Assembly: GCA_944548615.1 (NCBI GenBank)
Contig: OX155980.1
Span: 36,400,381-36,464,380 of the forward strand
DNA length: 64,000 nt
DNA from: Micropterix aruncella
Lineage: Eukaryota; Arthropoda; Insecta; Lepidoptera; Micropterigidae
Direction of reading: 5' to 3'
Shown here piece by piece: positions 11,335 to 26,216 of this stretch. Made by a program: the position numbers and the translations under genes. Numbering within the stretch: position 1 is the stretch's first letter; each line of letters begins with the position of its first letter. A model generated the notes under the pieces. That model was not told where the DNA came from. It ran no database searches and saw nothing but the letters and a program-made list of their open reading frames with translations.

Positions 11335-12780
11335 ATATATAAAAAGAGAAGTTCCGATTCACTCATTCATTCATTCATTCATGACTGACTAATCAACGCC
11401 CAGCCCTAACTCTAAGACCTAGAAAGCTAGAAAGTTTGTATGGAAAAACTATATAGATGTACTTTTTAATTCGAAACTTTGTAAGATAACTCTAATAAAA
11501 AAGTAAGCAAACACGTGTTTTATATTTTTTCAAAATGCAATCCCTAAAGGGGTGAAACAGGGTTCCAACGCTTGTACAAATAAACAATATTATATATGCT
11601 TTTTATTTCGACACTTTGTAGGATTACTCTAATGAAAAAAAAGGAAAATACGTCTTTCGTGGTTTTTCAAAATTCAACCCCTAAAGGGGTGAAAAGGTGT
11701 TATAAAATTTGTGTATATAAAAAATATAGATAGTATATAAAAAATAGTATATATATAAAATATAGACTTATATATATAAAAGATATATAAGATATATAAA
11801 AGATAGTATAAAAGATATATAAAAGATAGTATATAAAAAATATAGACTTTTTAATTCGAAGCTTTGTAAGATTACTCTAATAAACAAATATGCAAATAGG
11901 TGTATCAAGTTTTTCAAAATTCGACCCCGAAAGGGGTGAAACGGGGTTTAAAAATTTCTATGGATGAACGATATTAGATAGACTTTTTTTCAAAACTTTG
12001 TAAGATTACTCTAATCAACAAATAAGCAAATAGGTGTTTCGTGTTTTTTCAAAATTCAACCCCTATAGGGGTAAAACGGGGTTCCGAAGTTTGTATGAAT
12101 AAACGATATAAGATAAACGATTTATTTCGAAACTTTTTAGGATTACTCTAATAAACAATAAGCAGATAGGTATTTCGTGTTTTTTCCAAATTCATCCCTA
12201 AAGGGGTGAAAAGGGTTTCAAAATTTGTACGGGAAAACGATAAAGATAAACTTTTTATTTTGAAACTTTGTAAGATTACTCTTAAAAACAAATGAGCAAA
12301 GAGGTATTTCATGTTTTTCAAAATTCAACCCTTAAAGGGGTGAAACGGTATATCAAAGTTTGTATGGATAAACGATATTAGATGGACTTTTTAATTTAAA
12401 AATGTGTAAGATTCCTCTAATAAACAAATAAGCAAAGAGGTGTTTTATGTTTTTTTCAAAATTCAACCCCTAAAGGGGTAAAAAGGTGTTTCAAAATTTG
12501 TTTGGATAAACGACATTAGAAGGACTTTTTTATTCGAAACTTTGTAAGATTTTTTAAATAAACAAATGAGGAAATAGATGTTTAATCTTTATTTTTTATT
12601 CAACCCCTAAAGGGGTGAAACGGGGTTTAAAAAATTGTATCGATGAACATTAATGGAATGAGTTTTTATTTTAAAACTTTGTAGAATTACTCTAATAAAC
12701 AAATAAGCAAATACGTCTTTCGTGTTTTTTTAACAATTCAACCCCTAAAATATAAATTCCGACATACATTTTGATCAAAT
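11335..12780. repeat. Tandem array of about 137-bp units with a CCCCTAAAGGGG hairpin
   Basis: Nine units, each with ctttgtaagattactctaat, then ttcaaaattcaaccccta, then the palindrome CCCCTAAAGGGG and gtgaaacggggtt. The ctttgtaa motif recurs near 11474, 11611, 11862, 11993, 12132, 12263, 12402, 12539 and 12677, a spacing of 131-139 apart from one 251-base gap that holds extra tatataaaag repeats. A cattcattcattcattcatg microsatellite lies at the left edge. A single inverted unit of the same family is at 26560-26690. Confidence 0.85.
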
Positions 12781-13149
12781 AATAACGTTAAGCCGCCCGA
12801 GGCTAACCGAGAAACGAACCATATTAAGAAATATATATAATATTTTAATATCACGGAAATACTACAAAAATACTAGTGCTTGTAGTGGTGGTTGGGGGTG
12901 GGGGAGGGATGAGGAGCAAAAATATTTTTCTTTCTTTGATATTCTTCTTCATCCGTGGGTACCTATTCCGCCTTATCTAGAATGCTTTAAGTTCGAAGAA
13001 AATGAACCTGGAAGTACTCAGGATGTACAAGATTTACAGGATGTACAGGATGTACAAGATTTTTTTTGTGCAATAGACAAGGGGGAATGGTGCCTGACTC
13101 GGTGCCGCATACTAAAAAAGATAGGCGTGGTGCTCTAGGCTCCGATGGT
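12781..13149. other. No gene; G-rich patch
   Basis: Includes a G-rich stretch (ggttgggggtgggggaggg, about 12891-12909) and three copies of gatgtacag/gatgtacaag at 13020-13065. No coding signal. Confidence 0.5.
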
Positions 13150-14260
13150 TTCAGAGCTATTTAGCTGACAGAATTCAGGCTGTATCAATTCTGAACCGCA
13201 ATAGTAACAAAGAACTGCTAACTTATGCGGTTCCATAGGGAAGCGTCTTAAACCCAACTATTCCTCATTAATATCAACGATCTTTGCCAGTTACCAAAAG
13301 CAAAAATAATTACATATGCTGACGACATTGTAGTTGGCACAGATTGGCACAGTACATTCACAAAAGCAAACTTGGTCATGAAGGAAGTTATAATTGGCTT
13401 AAAAGTGCAAAGCTGACTAAATATTAGTAAAACACATATATGACTGACTTTGGTCCTACTAATAGAGATGCCTGAAACAGCCAACAGCAAACATACTACG
13501 ACTATTCACAAATGACACTCTAAAAGCTCTTATAAATGCGCACCACTAAAGAGGTCTTCCACTAACGTAACTATTTTAGTTCACAAAAAATTACGATGGG
13601 AAGAGCAGTTAATACAATGGCGTCAAAAAAAGTGAGAATGCTTGGATATACATACTTTTGATTGTTCTAGACAGCAAGACGAAAACTATTGTGTTTTTTT
13701 GCTATATGCGAAGCCATTATTTACTATAGTATAATTAGGTGTCGGGTGGGTGAACTAACACCCTCCTGAAAGCACAAAAAATATTTTTTTAAATCATGTA
13801 TCTCCAGCCGTCACAATATTCTTGTAATGAAATTTTTAAAGAGTTAGGCTAATCTATTTTGAAACTGCACTGCGCTGTATATACTCGACCAAACAAAATA
13901 AATCTCTAAATATTACGCAAGTGAAGCCCACTAGACAACTCCTTGTGATAATTGTAAATGTATCTAGAACTAAAATTTTAAAAAAAAACTAAGTAGTGAC
14001 ATACAAGCCAGCTCTAATGGTCATAAAACCAAAATAAATAAATGGCTGTTGCAAGAAGAATTGCGATTATCTATCCATGGCATGCTTGCTATGGTAGAAT
14101 GAAATAAACCAAATCAACTGTATTGTTTATTTTTATTTATTTTTTATTTATTTATATATTATAAAAATGTTTTTATAGCGATTTTACCACCTTTTTACAC
14201 TATTACATTTATTTTAGCGTTGTTGACTTTAATAAATTATTTTTATGACTGCTATTAAAT
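13150..14260 (+). pseudogene. Degenerate jockey-like LINE reverse transcriptase
   Basis: Across shifting frames the plus strand recalls a non-LTR RT: a GVPQGSVLGP-like start near 13230, a YADDI-like segment near 13315 (tatgctgacgacattgta), NWLKSAKLT near 13395, then a thumb-like region and a 3' part to about 14260. Many stops and indels are present, and no frame exceeds about 80 codons. The clade assignment is tentative. Confidence 0.6.
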
Positions 14261-17189
<2,929 letters not shown>

Positions 17190-17394
17190 CGTACCTCTAA
17201 CCAGTCGGGAGGCCGAAGAAATCTGACCGAAACTGGTAGTAAGTCTTGTACGCTCACCTCACGAGAGACAGAATGATCAATATCGTTAAAACTTCCTGAG
17301 GGTGAAGGATTCAAGTAACACCTCCAAGTATCCATCTTTACGCAATGTATTCGTCAGTCAAGTAGTTGTACTTGCATATGTAGCATGTTAGCCT

Positions 17395-17480
17395 TTGCAT
17401 GTGACTTGATTATTTGTTATTACACCCATAGCTCAAGATGTCTCTTAGCGCCCCGCCCCTCTTTGAGTTTTTTCTGTATC
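17395..17480 (-). pseudogene. CR1-like LINE 3' fragment
   Basis: About 85 bases nearly identical to 41030-41130 (catgtgacttgat...tttgttattacacc, caagatgtctcttagcgccc). At 41 kb the same sequence forms the tail of a CR1-like relic, which gives its identity here. It abuts the R2-like element directly. Confidence 0.6.
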
Positions 17481-17489
17481 CGTGACTGC

Positions 17490-20250
17490 CTTACCACGCA
17501 TTCACTTCCCCTTTGAAGCCCAAGAATTTGAAATGCGGATATCGCGGTTTTGGATATTTTTCTAGAAAGATGTTGATTATTTTTCTGGAGACCAAGATCT
17601 CTAAAGAGGTGAAACAGAGATTTGGCTGGCAGACCACTAGCACCAACTTTCACCTCGTGAAGGTAAACAGTGAAACCGTTCCGGGTGACGGCATTTCCGA
17701 GATCATGGTATTTATTTATGTAGTTTGTACTCGCGGACTTTTGGGATATTTGATTCCCAGGGAACAGTTGATTCTACAATAAGGACCATCTTCAGAGATA
17801 AAGTGTAAAGAGTTATATCTGGACGGAGGGCCATGCATCCGAGACTTTCAGGGAATGTATACTGCTTAGAGACCGAATCGACTTCCAGAATCCAATCTGA
17901 AGCTTTCTCGATTATTAAGAATGATTTTGTAGTGAAACGTCTTTTGCCTTTAAAGCCGTCCCGCACAAACTGTATTGGGGGTTTGGAGGGTAATGTCAGA
18001 CCCTTTTTGGCACGAGCCACTGAGGAGCAAGTGCAAATAACTGCAAGGATTTTGTCGTGGCGGTATCTGTACCGTCCTTGATCTAAGGCCACCTTGCAGC
18101 CAGCTGGAATATGTCTAACTGTGCAAGGAGTATTGCTACAAAGGGAACATTAACTATCCTCGGCATAGCTCCAACGAACAAGGATACTGAGGTCTGGAAA
18201 TGTATATTGAAAGGCGTTTAAATAAAATTTCAGAATCTCTGGCGTCATACACCATTATTTTCCATAGCATTGGAGGAGGTATGAAAAAGCCTCTGATTGT
18301 TGTCCAACCATTCTGGCATTGAAGTCAAAGAGCATGAACCATACTATTGCTGTCGCAATCTCCCCTCAAGAGAGATTTCTTCAAGTCCCCATCGCTCATG
18401 GTTTTACTGCCATATCCCAGACCATTGCCGTTCAGGCTGATTCCAGCAAGGAACTTTTTGTGAAAGTCTAAGCGGGCTTATAACTAGATCATTTAACTCA
18501 CTACGGCCACTTATTACTTACTTCGATATTGACGGATCCATGGAATTGGACAGAATCGGTTTTTCAGTTATTCTGGAGTTGGCGTAGAGCATAGAGGGCA
18601 GTTTTAAAGAGTGTGTTTTGATCTGAAGAGAGTCGAGGGGTCAGCTGGTTTAGCTAAGGACAACCAGGATTTCAGGGTAGATGTCACCAGTGCATCCAGA
18701 AGGGACATTTGGGTTTTGGTGGAATCGTAATATGACCATGGAATTGGCCATGACAAATGGAATGTTAGATAATTGCCATAGATCCAAGCCTTTCGTGGGC
18801 CAGAAATTGACAGAATTTCTAGTTTTGACAGGCAACGATTGAAATGCTCTATAACATGATCGCCAAAGAGGTATTTTCCCTGATGGGTGATTTTCCGGCA
18901 AAGGAATTTGAAATGGTTATTTGGGTCTATAATGGAGATATCAAAGCTCTTATAGACCAATTTGGGGTCTTAGTAAATGATTTTTTTGTGCCTATGTGGG
19001 CGAGTCCAAGCAAACACATTTGGAGGGCTTCACTTTTATGCAACCTGACCTGTCGCTGAACAGCCCCAATTTCTATAATAGCAGGGAAAGCTGCCTGGCG
19101 CTTCTAGTGATAAAAGTTAGGTCTTCGGCAAAAGCGAGGTACGACGAAGTATAAAGGTCGCCTGTTTTGAAACGGTAACGCCACTTCTTGTCTGACTGGG
19201 ACAGGCTTTCTAGCAGGATGTTGAAAACGGCATTAAATATCTTCGGAGAGAGGAAAAAGCCCTGAAATAGTCTAATTGAATATCATATAGAGCGGGTAAT
19301 CCATTATTGTGTTTTGAAATGGAACGTCAGGCAGTTGTAGTAGGAGGTCACAATGGCACGGACCACTGGAAGTTGTACCAGCGGAGTGCTAAGTGGAGGA
19401 AACTGTATCGGACTGCCCAAAAGCGTTCTCGTGGTCGAGCCTGCATACGTTAATTTGGCGTTCGTGCAGTCTCGCATCCTTCATGGCAGCAGCCAGGAGA
19501 GAATCGAGCTCAAGGCAGCCTGAGACGCCACGCGTGAAGCCTTTTTGCACTGATACTCCAAGGTACTCATTCCAGTGCATGAATTCGTTCATTCTCGTGT
19601 GGAATATGTCAAAAAAGATTTTTGTCACAGTATCTGTTAGAGCAATGGGCTGAGCGTCCGTTGGTCCGGTGCAAACCGGGAGTTCTTAATTAAGATGACT
19701 GTCACTCGGCCGAAATTCTGTGGGACTACACCGCTATTCCATATATGCCGGAAGATGAATCTTAAATATTGCAGAAGGCAGGGGCATTGTTGTACACCAA
19801 GTAAGGAATACCTTTGGGACCCGGAGTAGAGCCTGATGGCTTTCTCTTTACCTGAGTGTTTATCTCTTCTAGATATGGAGATTGAGAGGCGAAAGCTACA
19901 GTAGGCAGACGAGGAGGTGTAATACTCGGAGGAAGGCTGTACGGATGGAGCCGCAATTGCTACTCATAAGTGGTCAAAAAGTATTCCGTGGGTATTTCCT
20001 TCGAGATTTGGATTTTGCCATTGGCGGCAAACAACACTTTTTTGCTTTAGTTAAAACGGTTTTTGTCAAACCGGGCTTTCTCTTTGGATTTGAGAAACGC
20101 TGCCTTGCGCCTGTCGTTTAGCGTTGCTACGCTCTGTATAAGTTTGAATATAGAGCGGTAAGCGCGCGAAAAGTTATGGCAGAGGGCTTTAGCCCTTCAC
20201 GTAGCTGGCGACGAAGTAGCCGCTTTAGCCTACGGAGCTTTAAATTCATT
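17490..20250 (-). pseudogene. Degenerate R2-like non-LTR retrotransposon
   Basis: Read on the minus strand from 20250 downwards, the conceptual protein runs: basic N-terminal stretch; RT entry (RKPSGSTPGPKGIP, ~19850); RPISL-like region and TVTKIFFDIFHTRMNEFM (~19630); AAMKDARLHERQINVC and NAFG (~19480); QG-FLSPKIFNAVFNILLES (~19270); LAFAEDLTFIT (~19130), where the usual FADD reads FAED; a connection and thumb region (18960-18600) with ISGPRKAW and LKSWLSLAKPADPSTL; then the C-terminal domain with LDQGRYRYRHDKILAVI (~18080), ALRPDITLY and ELTVPWESN (~17800), ending near WLQRGSE (~17500). RPD...E-L-T recalls the PD-(D/E)xK core of a restriction-like endonuclease; that is inference. Frameshifts and stops are frequent. 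The clade name R2-like is tentative. Confidence 0.75.
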
Positions 20251-20884
20251 TTATCTTATTTATAAAACTGGCCACTTATAAAACAGGATATATTTACTTT
20301 CAAACACCCACGGGCAACATTATGTTAGAAAGAGAACGACAAACAAGGGTTATACATGAAACCCTTCCTTGTAAAAAACCAATCCCCGCGGTATAACTTC
20401 TCCTCAATTCATGAACGTATACATCAAGTTCCAGGTGCCGAAAGAAAATACTCATCCTGATTATTATATAGGATAAGGGCTAAAAAGGGGTCAATAATTT
20501 GGATGATAGAATTGACAACTTTACCTGACATGCCCCATAAATCTTCACATATTTTTTTTAAATTTAAAGACCTTATTGTTTTCATAATATTTTAGGCCTC
20601 CATATGCTTAATACTAAAATCATATTTACGTACATGAAGCTTTAATAAACTCTTTAAGTTTTAAAAAGTTTTAAAAGTTTAAGGTCTCTTCTGCCAGGTC
20701 AGATGCATTTAGGTTATAAGTAGTGGTGATGGAGATAATTAATTTTATTCGAATGTAGAATTTAATTAGAATAGAATTTTAAAATTTAGAAATTTTAGTA
20801 TTATAGAATTTAGAAAAGAAATAGAATTTTATTAGAATTTAGAGCGTTTAGAACCTACTATATGACCGCATTGCTCTCGCTATT
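20251..20884. other. No gene; AT-rich with tagaatttag repeats
   Basis: Nothing coding recognised. Short imperfect repeats of atagaattttaaaatttag occur at 20750-20845. Confidence 0.5.
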
Positions 20885-21770
20885 GCGTACATTTTGGGCT
20901 CGATTGCGTTTCTCTTGAACTAAAATCGTGTGAAGGAGACAGAGCAGTACGTTTCAAAACAGAGACCTGTATACCTACCTCGTGGTACCTCGCTTTTGCC
21001 GACGACCTAACTTTTATCACATGGCTGCTGCCATGAAGGATGCGAGACTGCACGAACGCCAAATTAACGTGTGCTGGCTCGACCAAGAGAACGCTTTTGG
21101 GTCAGTCCGACACAGTCCACTTCCCGTGGTCCGTGCCATTGTGACGTCCTATTACAACTGTCTGACGTTCCATGTCAAAACACAATAATGGACTACCCCC
21201 TCTATATGATATTCAATTAGACTATTTCAGGGCTGTTTCCTCTCTCCGAAGATATTTAATATCGTTTTCAATATCCTGCTGGAAAGCCTGACCCAGTCAG
21301 ACAAGAAGTGGGGTTACCGTTTCAAAACAGACGACCTGTATACCTCGTCGTACCTTGCTTTTGCCGACGACCTAACTTGTATCACTAGGAGCCCCAGGCA
21401 GCATTACCTGCTATTACTGAAAGTGGGGCTGTTCAGCGACTGGTCAGGTTGCATAAAAGTTAAGCCCTTCAATTGTGTTTGCTTGGACTCGCTCGCATAG
21501 GCACAAAATTTACGTCCGGAAGCGGAATGTGTGATGCACGGTTGTCAATATTCCGCGTTAAAACTACCCACCGAAGTAAAGAAGCTAAATCTAACACTAC
21601 ACGAAATGTGTTCAAACTTATTCATGCGTCTATAAGTTCGATAGGTAGTTTTGGTGCGGGAAAATCGACGACAGTTCATTTCATATTCCGTTCTAACGTA
21701 TTGCTCTATCTCGTTCGGTTGAACTAAGTTCCTATTTTAATTCACGAAGAAACGCAATCGAGCCCCAGTA
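20885..21770. mobile_element. MITE-like element interrupted by an insertion
   Basis: The left part (gctcgattgcgtttctc, 20893) is the inverse of the right end (gaaacgcaatcgagc, about 21752). The right half (21516-21770) matches the family copy at 42648-42920, sharing aaaactaccc, cgaaatgtgttcaaactta, cgggaaaatcgacg and attccgttctaacg. The left half stops at acagagcagtacgttt (20937-20952), where RT sequence begins, so the MITE was split by the LINE fragment. Confidence 0.65.
20953..21515 (+). pseudogene. R2-like LINE fragment, rearranged, nested in the MITE
   Basis: Plus-strand RT segments of the same family as 17490-20250: LAFADDLTFIT near 20995, then AAMKDARLHERQINVCWLD and ENAFGSVRHS (21025-21110), VVRAIVTSYYNCLTFHVKTQ, LFQGCFLSPKIFNIVFNILL (21228-21285) and a second LAFADDLTCIT (21355-21390). 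The FADD motif appears both before and after the earlier RT motifs, so the insert contains a duplicated, misordered piece. Unlike the copy at 19.1 kb, it keeps FADD. Confidence 0.75.
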
Positions 21771-22899
21771 TTATTATTAATGTATTATTGTCATCATAAA
21801 ATATGTTTTTTGATGCAATTAAAATTAATCACGTTACATAGGTAGAGATTGAAATTAAAAATAACTGGGTGTGATTGGAAAAACAGCATCCAGCTATTTA
21901 TAATACGAGATATGGGGCCGCGCAACGAGCCTCGACCACACATTCTTACATTTTTCTCCAACCGCGTGGACAAACGCCTCTTATCTCACTAACAATACTA
22001 AAATAATACATAATGTAATTATCGACGTTTCGACGTCACGTAACACCGCTTGTTGTTGTGAAATTGTACACAGTAACATCAAATGTTTGACAAATTTTCG
22101 GCTGTCTGATTAAACAGACCAATTTAAAATTAAATATCGTTTCACTGGGCAAACAGCTCCCTGCTTAGAAAACTAACTATGTTATCACGTCTATCCCTAT
22201 AATTTATTAATTTTGCTTATCTCACACCCAACTGATATCTCACAAAGGTAATATAGTTATCATGTATCAACAGTAAAACTACTCGACGAGAGATATACAA
22301 TAGTAATCCATCCACAACCAAAGAGTTTGAGTGCGATAGTGATTTCAACTTGAAACACATGGTTGTAAAAACTTCCTACATGTCGGTGAAGCCGCAAGCA
22401 AACGCCATAGAAAAAAATGCAATTCCTTCATACTTGCAGATGAAATGTTTTAATGTAGTACTAGGGAAAGTATTGTGTATATTCTATGTAAACGAAGTAT
22501 TAGTTAATGTGGAAAAAAACCAGTAATTCCCAAAAAATTACGCAAAATTTTCGACCGCCACAATTTTGAGTTTAAGCATTGACCAAATCACAAGTCTCGA
22601 AATTATACGAAGTATTAATAACTATACACAACTATATAAACATAACATAATAATCTTCATCCGCACCCGGGACATTGCTTCGATTAATGCTTCAAAACAT
22701 CTCAATGAATAATAAACGGTTCTGAAAGGCCCCCGTATTCCGATTTCTTTGTGCTTAATTAGGGGTCTAAAAACGTACTAAAACGGTGAATCATATTTAG
22801 TTTAGTCGATTTGGTATTCCCGTTCACGGAGGTGATTTATTGAAAAATATAGCATGCTAGATTAGTCTATGGTCTTCGATTAAATAGTTCTATAGACAT
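21771..22899. other. No gene recognised
   Basis: AT-rich sequence of moderate complexity. A 55-codon open frame (22359-22526) was considered and not accepted. No LRR exon was found here although the LRR gene must have exons upstream of 31846. Confidence 0.5.
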
Positions 22900-23040
22900 T
22901 ATTCTTTAGATATTCTTAAGATATCAATTTGATCTTAATAATATTATTCTTTATATCAATTTGATCTTAATAATATTATTCTTAGATATCAATTTCAATT
23001 TGATCTTAATAATATCAATTTGATCTTAATAATATATTTG
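22900..23040. repeat. Short AT-rich tandem repeat
   Basis: Repeats of atcaatttgatcttaataat with intervening attattctt, about five copies in 140 bases. Confidence 0.8.
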
Positions 23041-23293
23041 AATAAATAATCACTGCATTATTATATTCTACTGACATTTGGACAATTATTTATTTGACGT
23101 TTGGACAGTTCCGGTACCGCATGATAGCCGGGATAACATAACGATTCTAAAATTACCTCACACTTCTAAAAAGGTTCAAGCATTTAAAAGTTATGGTTGA
23201 ATAAAGAAACGGAAAACATACATACTCGTAAATGAACCCTGAACAAATTACACTCTTTCTTTGTTGGCAGTCGTATAAAAAGAGCCAGACCGG

Positions 23294-24030
23294 GCTACTA
23301 GATAGTTCAGTACGGCGGTGTCGACTACAGCCGGCGAACCCGTCATACCAGGCTGGTATAAAGATATGTGATCATTCTTTCAGCCGTGGAATGAAAGTAG
23401 AAGACTTAGAGACAAGACAATCTACTGTCTAGCTCCGCCGACAACCCTGTTAGAGGCCAACGCCTTACGGCGAGGTACCGGAAAAGGTACCTACCCAGCG
23501 GGCAGCCTCGCCCTCTAACTGCCCGTTTTAGAAGGATATCTCCATCTGGAATTAATCTCGAAGTCACTTGCGCGACCTCTACCTGCTGTATGTTCAGCGG
23601 TGATTCGGTTTGAATCTATCGCGGACCAAGTGCATCTTTTGCCCGGCTCTGAATTCAGGATCAGGTAGCCTAATGCTCATTTGAAGAGTGGTTGACGACA
23701 GGTCAACATCCACCCCCGCTGCTTAGGAGACAGTATATTTCCATAGTCTTCAGACTTGTTCAGCAATTAGTCAGGGTGCACAACCGATTGGCGTCACCGA
23801 ACGGTGCACAAACCGTCCAGTAGCGCCAGGGTGCAAACCCACCAGGAGAAACCGGTCCACCAGCCGTAAGGCCTGAGACGCGAGAGTCTTACCCGGGGTA
23901 GCCTTTCGCACGTGGAGGCTTCTGAATAGGAGCTGAATCGTGAGTTGAGCCGATCCGAGAACAAAATGGATCTTATGGCCCAAGCTGAACGAAACCATTC
24001 GCTACCATTCGCTACTAGATAGTTCAGTAC
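23294..24030. mobile_element. GC-rich retroelement copy with 20-bp target duplication
   Basis: The 20-mer gctactagatagttcagtac occurs at 23294-23313 and again at 24011-24030, bracketing 697 bases of much higher GC than the flanks. The insert starts ggcggtgtcgactacagc. That start is also seen near 54736, and its later part matches 35810-36160 and 54280-54665 (gattggctgacgcc-like, gcccgcaggcc-like, aggagcgcc). Long target duplications fit target-primed reverse transcription (a LINE or SINE mechanism). No intact frame is present. The second copy is preceded by a local ccattcgctac duplication. Confidence 0.7.
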
Positions 24031-24779
24031 TTGCTCACACTTTGTTTCGACATGCATAATAAGGCAGGAATTTAACAAAAGCCCTAGAAATTTCATGAAA
24101 TGCCAGATGATGTTAAAACGGTGAGAGAATTTTGATATAGTGGAAAAATTGATGGTATGATAAATTTGTAAATCCATCCTGGTAGAGTGCTCATAAATCA
24201 TAGACACTAGAATGAATGAAATATTTTATTTCATTCATTTTATTCCAATAGAATGCCGTTCAACTTTTTTAAATGGAAAGTCTAAAATCAAGTGCTATAT
24301 TTTTAGATATATCAACCACTTGTCAAAACTACGGGAAGAATTCCTGTCGTATTTTAAATGAGAATAAATAATATGTATCAGAAATTGAGGGTGTGGCGGC
24401 AACTATGATTTTTAATAAACAGTACGGAACGCCACACTAACTTTCTCGCAAAGGAATAGCTACAATGCTAAATAGAAAAAAAATACATTTTCAACATTCG
24501 GCGAATTTACCGGCGGATATAACCAGACAATAACAATGAGTATAATATGAATACTGTTACTAGCCGTTGAACGCGACTTCGGCGCGCCCTTCGTCGGTAT
24601 TTGAGAACCGATTGGCATTTGTTTAAAATAAATCGTAGGGTGGTTCTCGAGTAATAACTCCTTTTAACTTTTATAACTCTTTTTAAATATCTTTTATAAC
24701 TCGAAAACCACAAAACCATTTCATTCATATGAATGAATATTCATTCAATGAATGAATATTCCTCAAAATCAAAATCGAA
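24031..24779. other. No gene recognised
   Basis: AT-rich, with aatgaatgaatattcattca palindromic repeats at about 24718-24765. The minus-strand frame at 24507-24728 has no recognisable domain. Confidence 0.5.
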
Positions 24780-25940
24780 ATGTTCTTTATTCATATAGAC
24801 AAAACTAAATATTATTTTTAATGTACGTTCTTATGAGGCGTCCAAGCCTTACTCTCAAGCCGTTTTGTTATTTACATAAACAGATTTTGTACAGTATGCT
24901 TTTTTATACAATTTTGATTTGATGGTAGCTTTAAACTTATTTACAGATAGTACTCTAATAGTATGAGGAAGTTTGTGTTATAGAAGCGTATACATTGTCC
25001 CAAAAAAGAATTGCTTATTTTGTGGAGACGAGTAGCACGTACAACAAGGTTATGCATTATTCTAGTATTAACATTATGAGTGTCGCTTTTTTTTTAACTT
25101 GTCAATATTCTTGTGGACATACAACAGATTTTCGTATATATATATTGTGATGCAACAGTAAGAATATTTATCTCTTTGAATTTTTCTCTAAGTGAAACCC
25201 GAGGACCAAGTTTGTATATAGCTCTTACAGCACGTTTCTGTAGTATAAAGATGTTATTGATGTCCGCACAGCTTCCCCAAAGAAGAATCCCATATGACAT
25301 AATGCTATGAAAGTAACTAAAGTATACTATTCTTGCTGTATCTACATCAGTCAGCCGCCTTTTTGTTTTAACTGCGTATGCCGCAGGTCGTCGCAGGCTG
25401 CCGCGTAGGCAGCTAAGTTTTCCTGACATTTTCTCAATTTGTGGCCCCCATTGTAATTTAGAGTCAATTGTTATCCCTAGAAACACAGTTGACGCAACAG
25501 GCTCCAGTCTAGTTCAATTTATTTCTTAATTGGTTTGTACCTGCTTAACATTAGATGTAGAAAATTTAATCACTTTGGTTTTTTTTCATTTAACATTAGG
25601 TTACTTATATTAAATCAATGGACAACTTTTGAGAGTGCATTGTTAACTTCGTCATAATTGTACAATTGTCGACTAATTTTAATCGTCAAAGAAGTATCAT
25701 CAGCAAACAATACAATTTCGTGATTATTCCTGATGTGAAAGGGTAAATCATTGATATATATTAAGAAGAGAAATGGGCCAAGAATGGAGCCTTGTGGGAC
25801 ACCCATGGTGACCATAGATCCTGGTGATCTTTTACCGTTTACATCAACCTTTTGAATTCTATTTCCCAAGTAAGAAGTAAGAAGATCAAGAGCCTTGTTC
25901 CTAATGCCATAGTGATGTAATTTCTAGCAATATCCGGCAA
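24780..25940 (-). pseudogene. Non-LTR (jockey/CR1-like) RT fragment, 3' half
   Basis: On the minus strand: [18 protein letters not shown] then LFADDTSL (25800-25690), the RT palm with the FADD catalytic pair; after a frameshift FLGITIDSKLQW (25480), SIMSYGILLWG (25310), LQKRAVRAIYKL (25240) and FKEINILTVASQYIY (25170). These are the palm, thumb and C-terminal landmarks of jockey/CR1-type ORF2. The tail runs to about 24780 with further stops. The 5' part (endonuclease, early RT) is missing, as usual for 5'-truncated LINEs. Confidence 0.85.
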
Positions 25941-26216
25941 TATTGCCGGATATTGCTACTTAACCTCTGCGCTAACGCCAACTCGTGTATTATCGCGAAA
26001 ATGTTAAGAAAACACTCGATTGACCGCTAACACCTTAATCTGACCGCAATAATGTAGTTTACAAAATTAGCTGCTGCCGTGTTCAAACCGGGCGCGCAAA
26101 TGTTTCGGTCGTGCGATAGTCGCGCGACCGAAAAAGGTAGACGACAACGTATTGGGCCGGTTACATCAACGTCGAGCGATATCATAGAGTTGAGGCTCGC
26201 CCACCCATATAGTCGA

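Noticed and set aside
12891..12909. G-rich run as a G-quadruplex
   Set aside because: Only three runs of three or more G with a fourth of two; a weak candidate with no gene nearby.
22359..22526. 55-codon ATG frame (MVVKTSYMSVKPQANAIEKN...)
   Set aside because: Plausible composition but no splice sites, domain, or link to the LRR exons; frames of this length arise by chance in the region.
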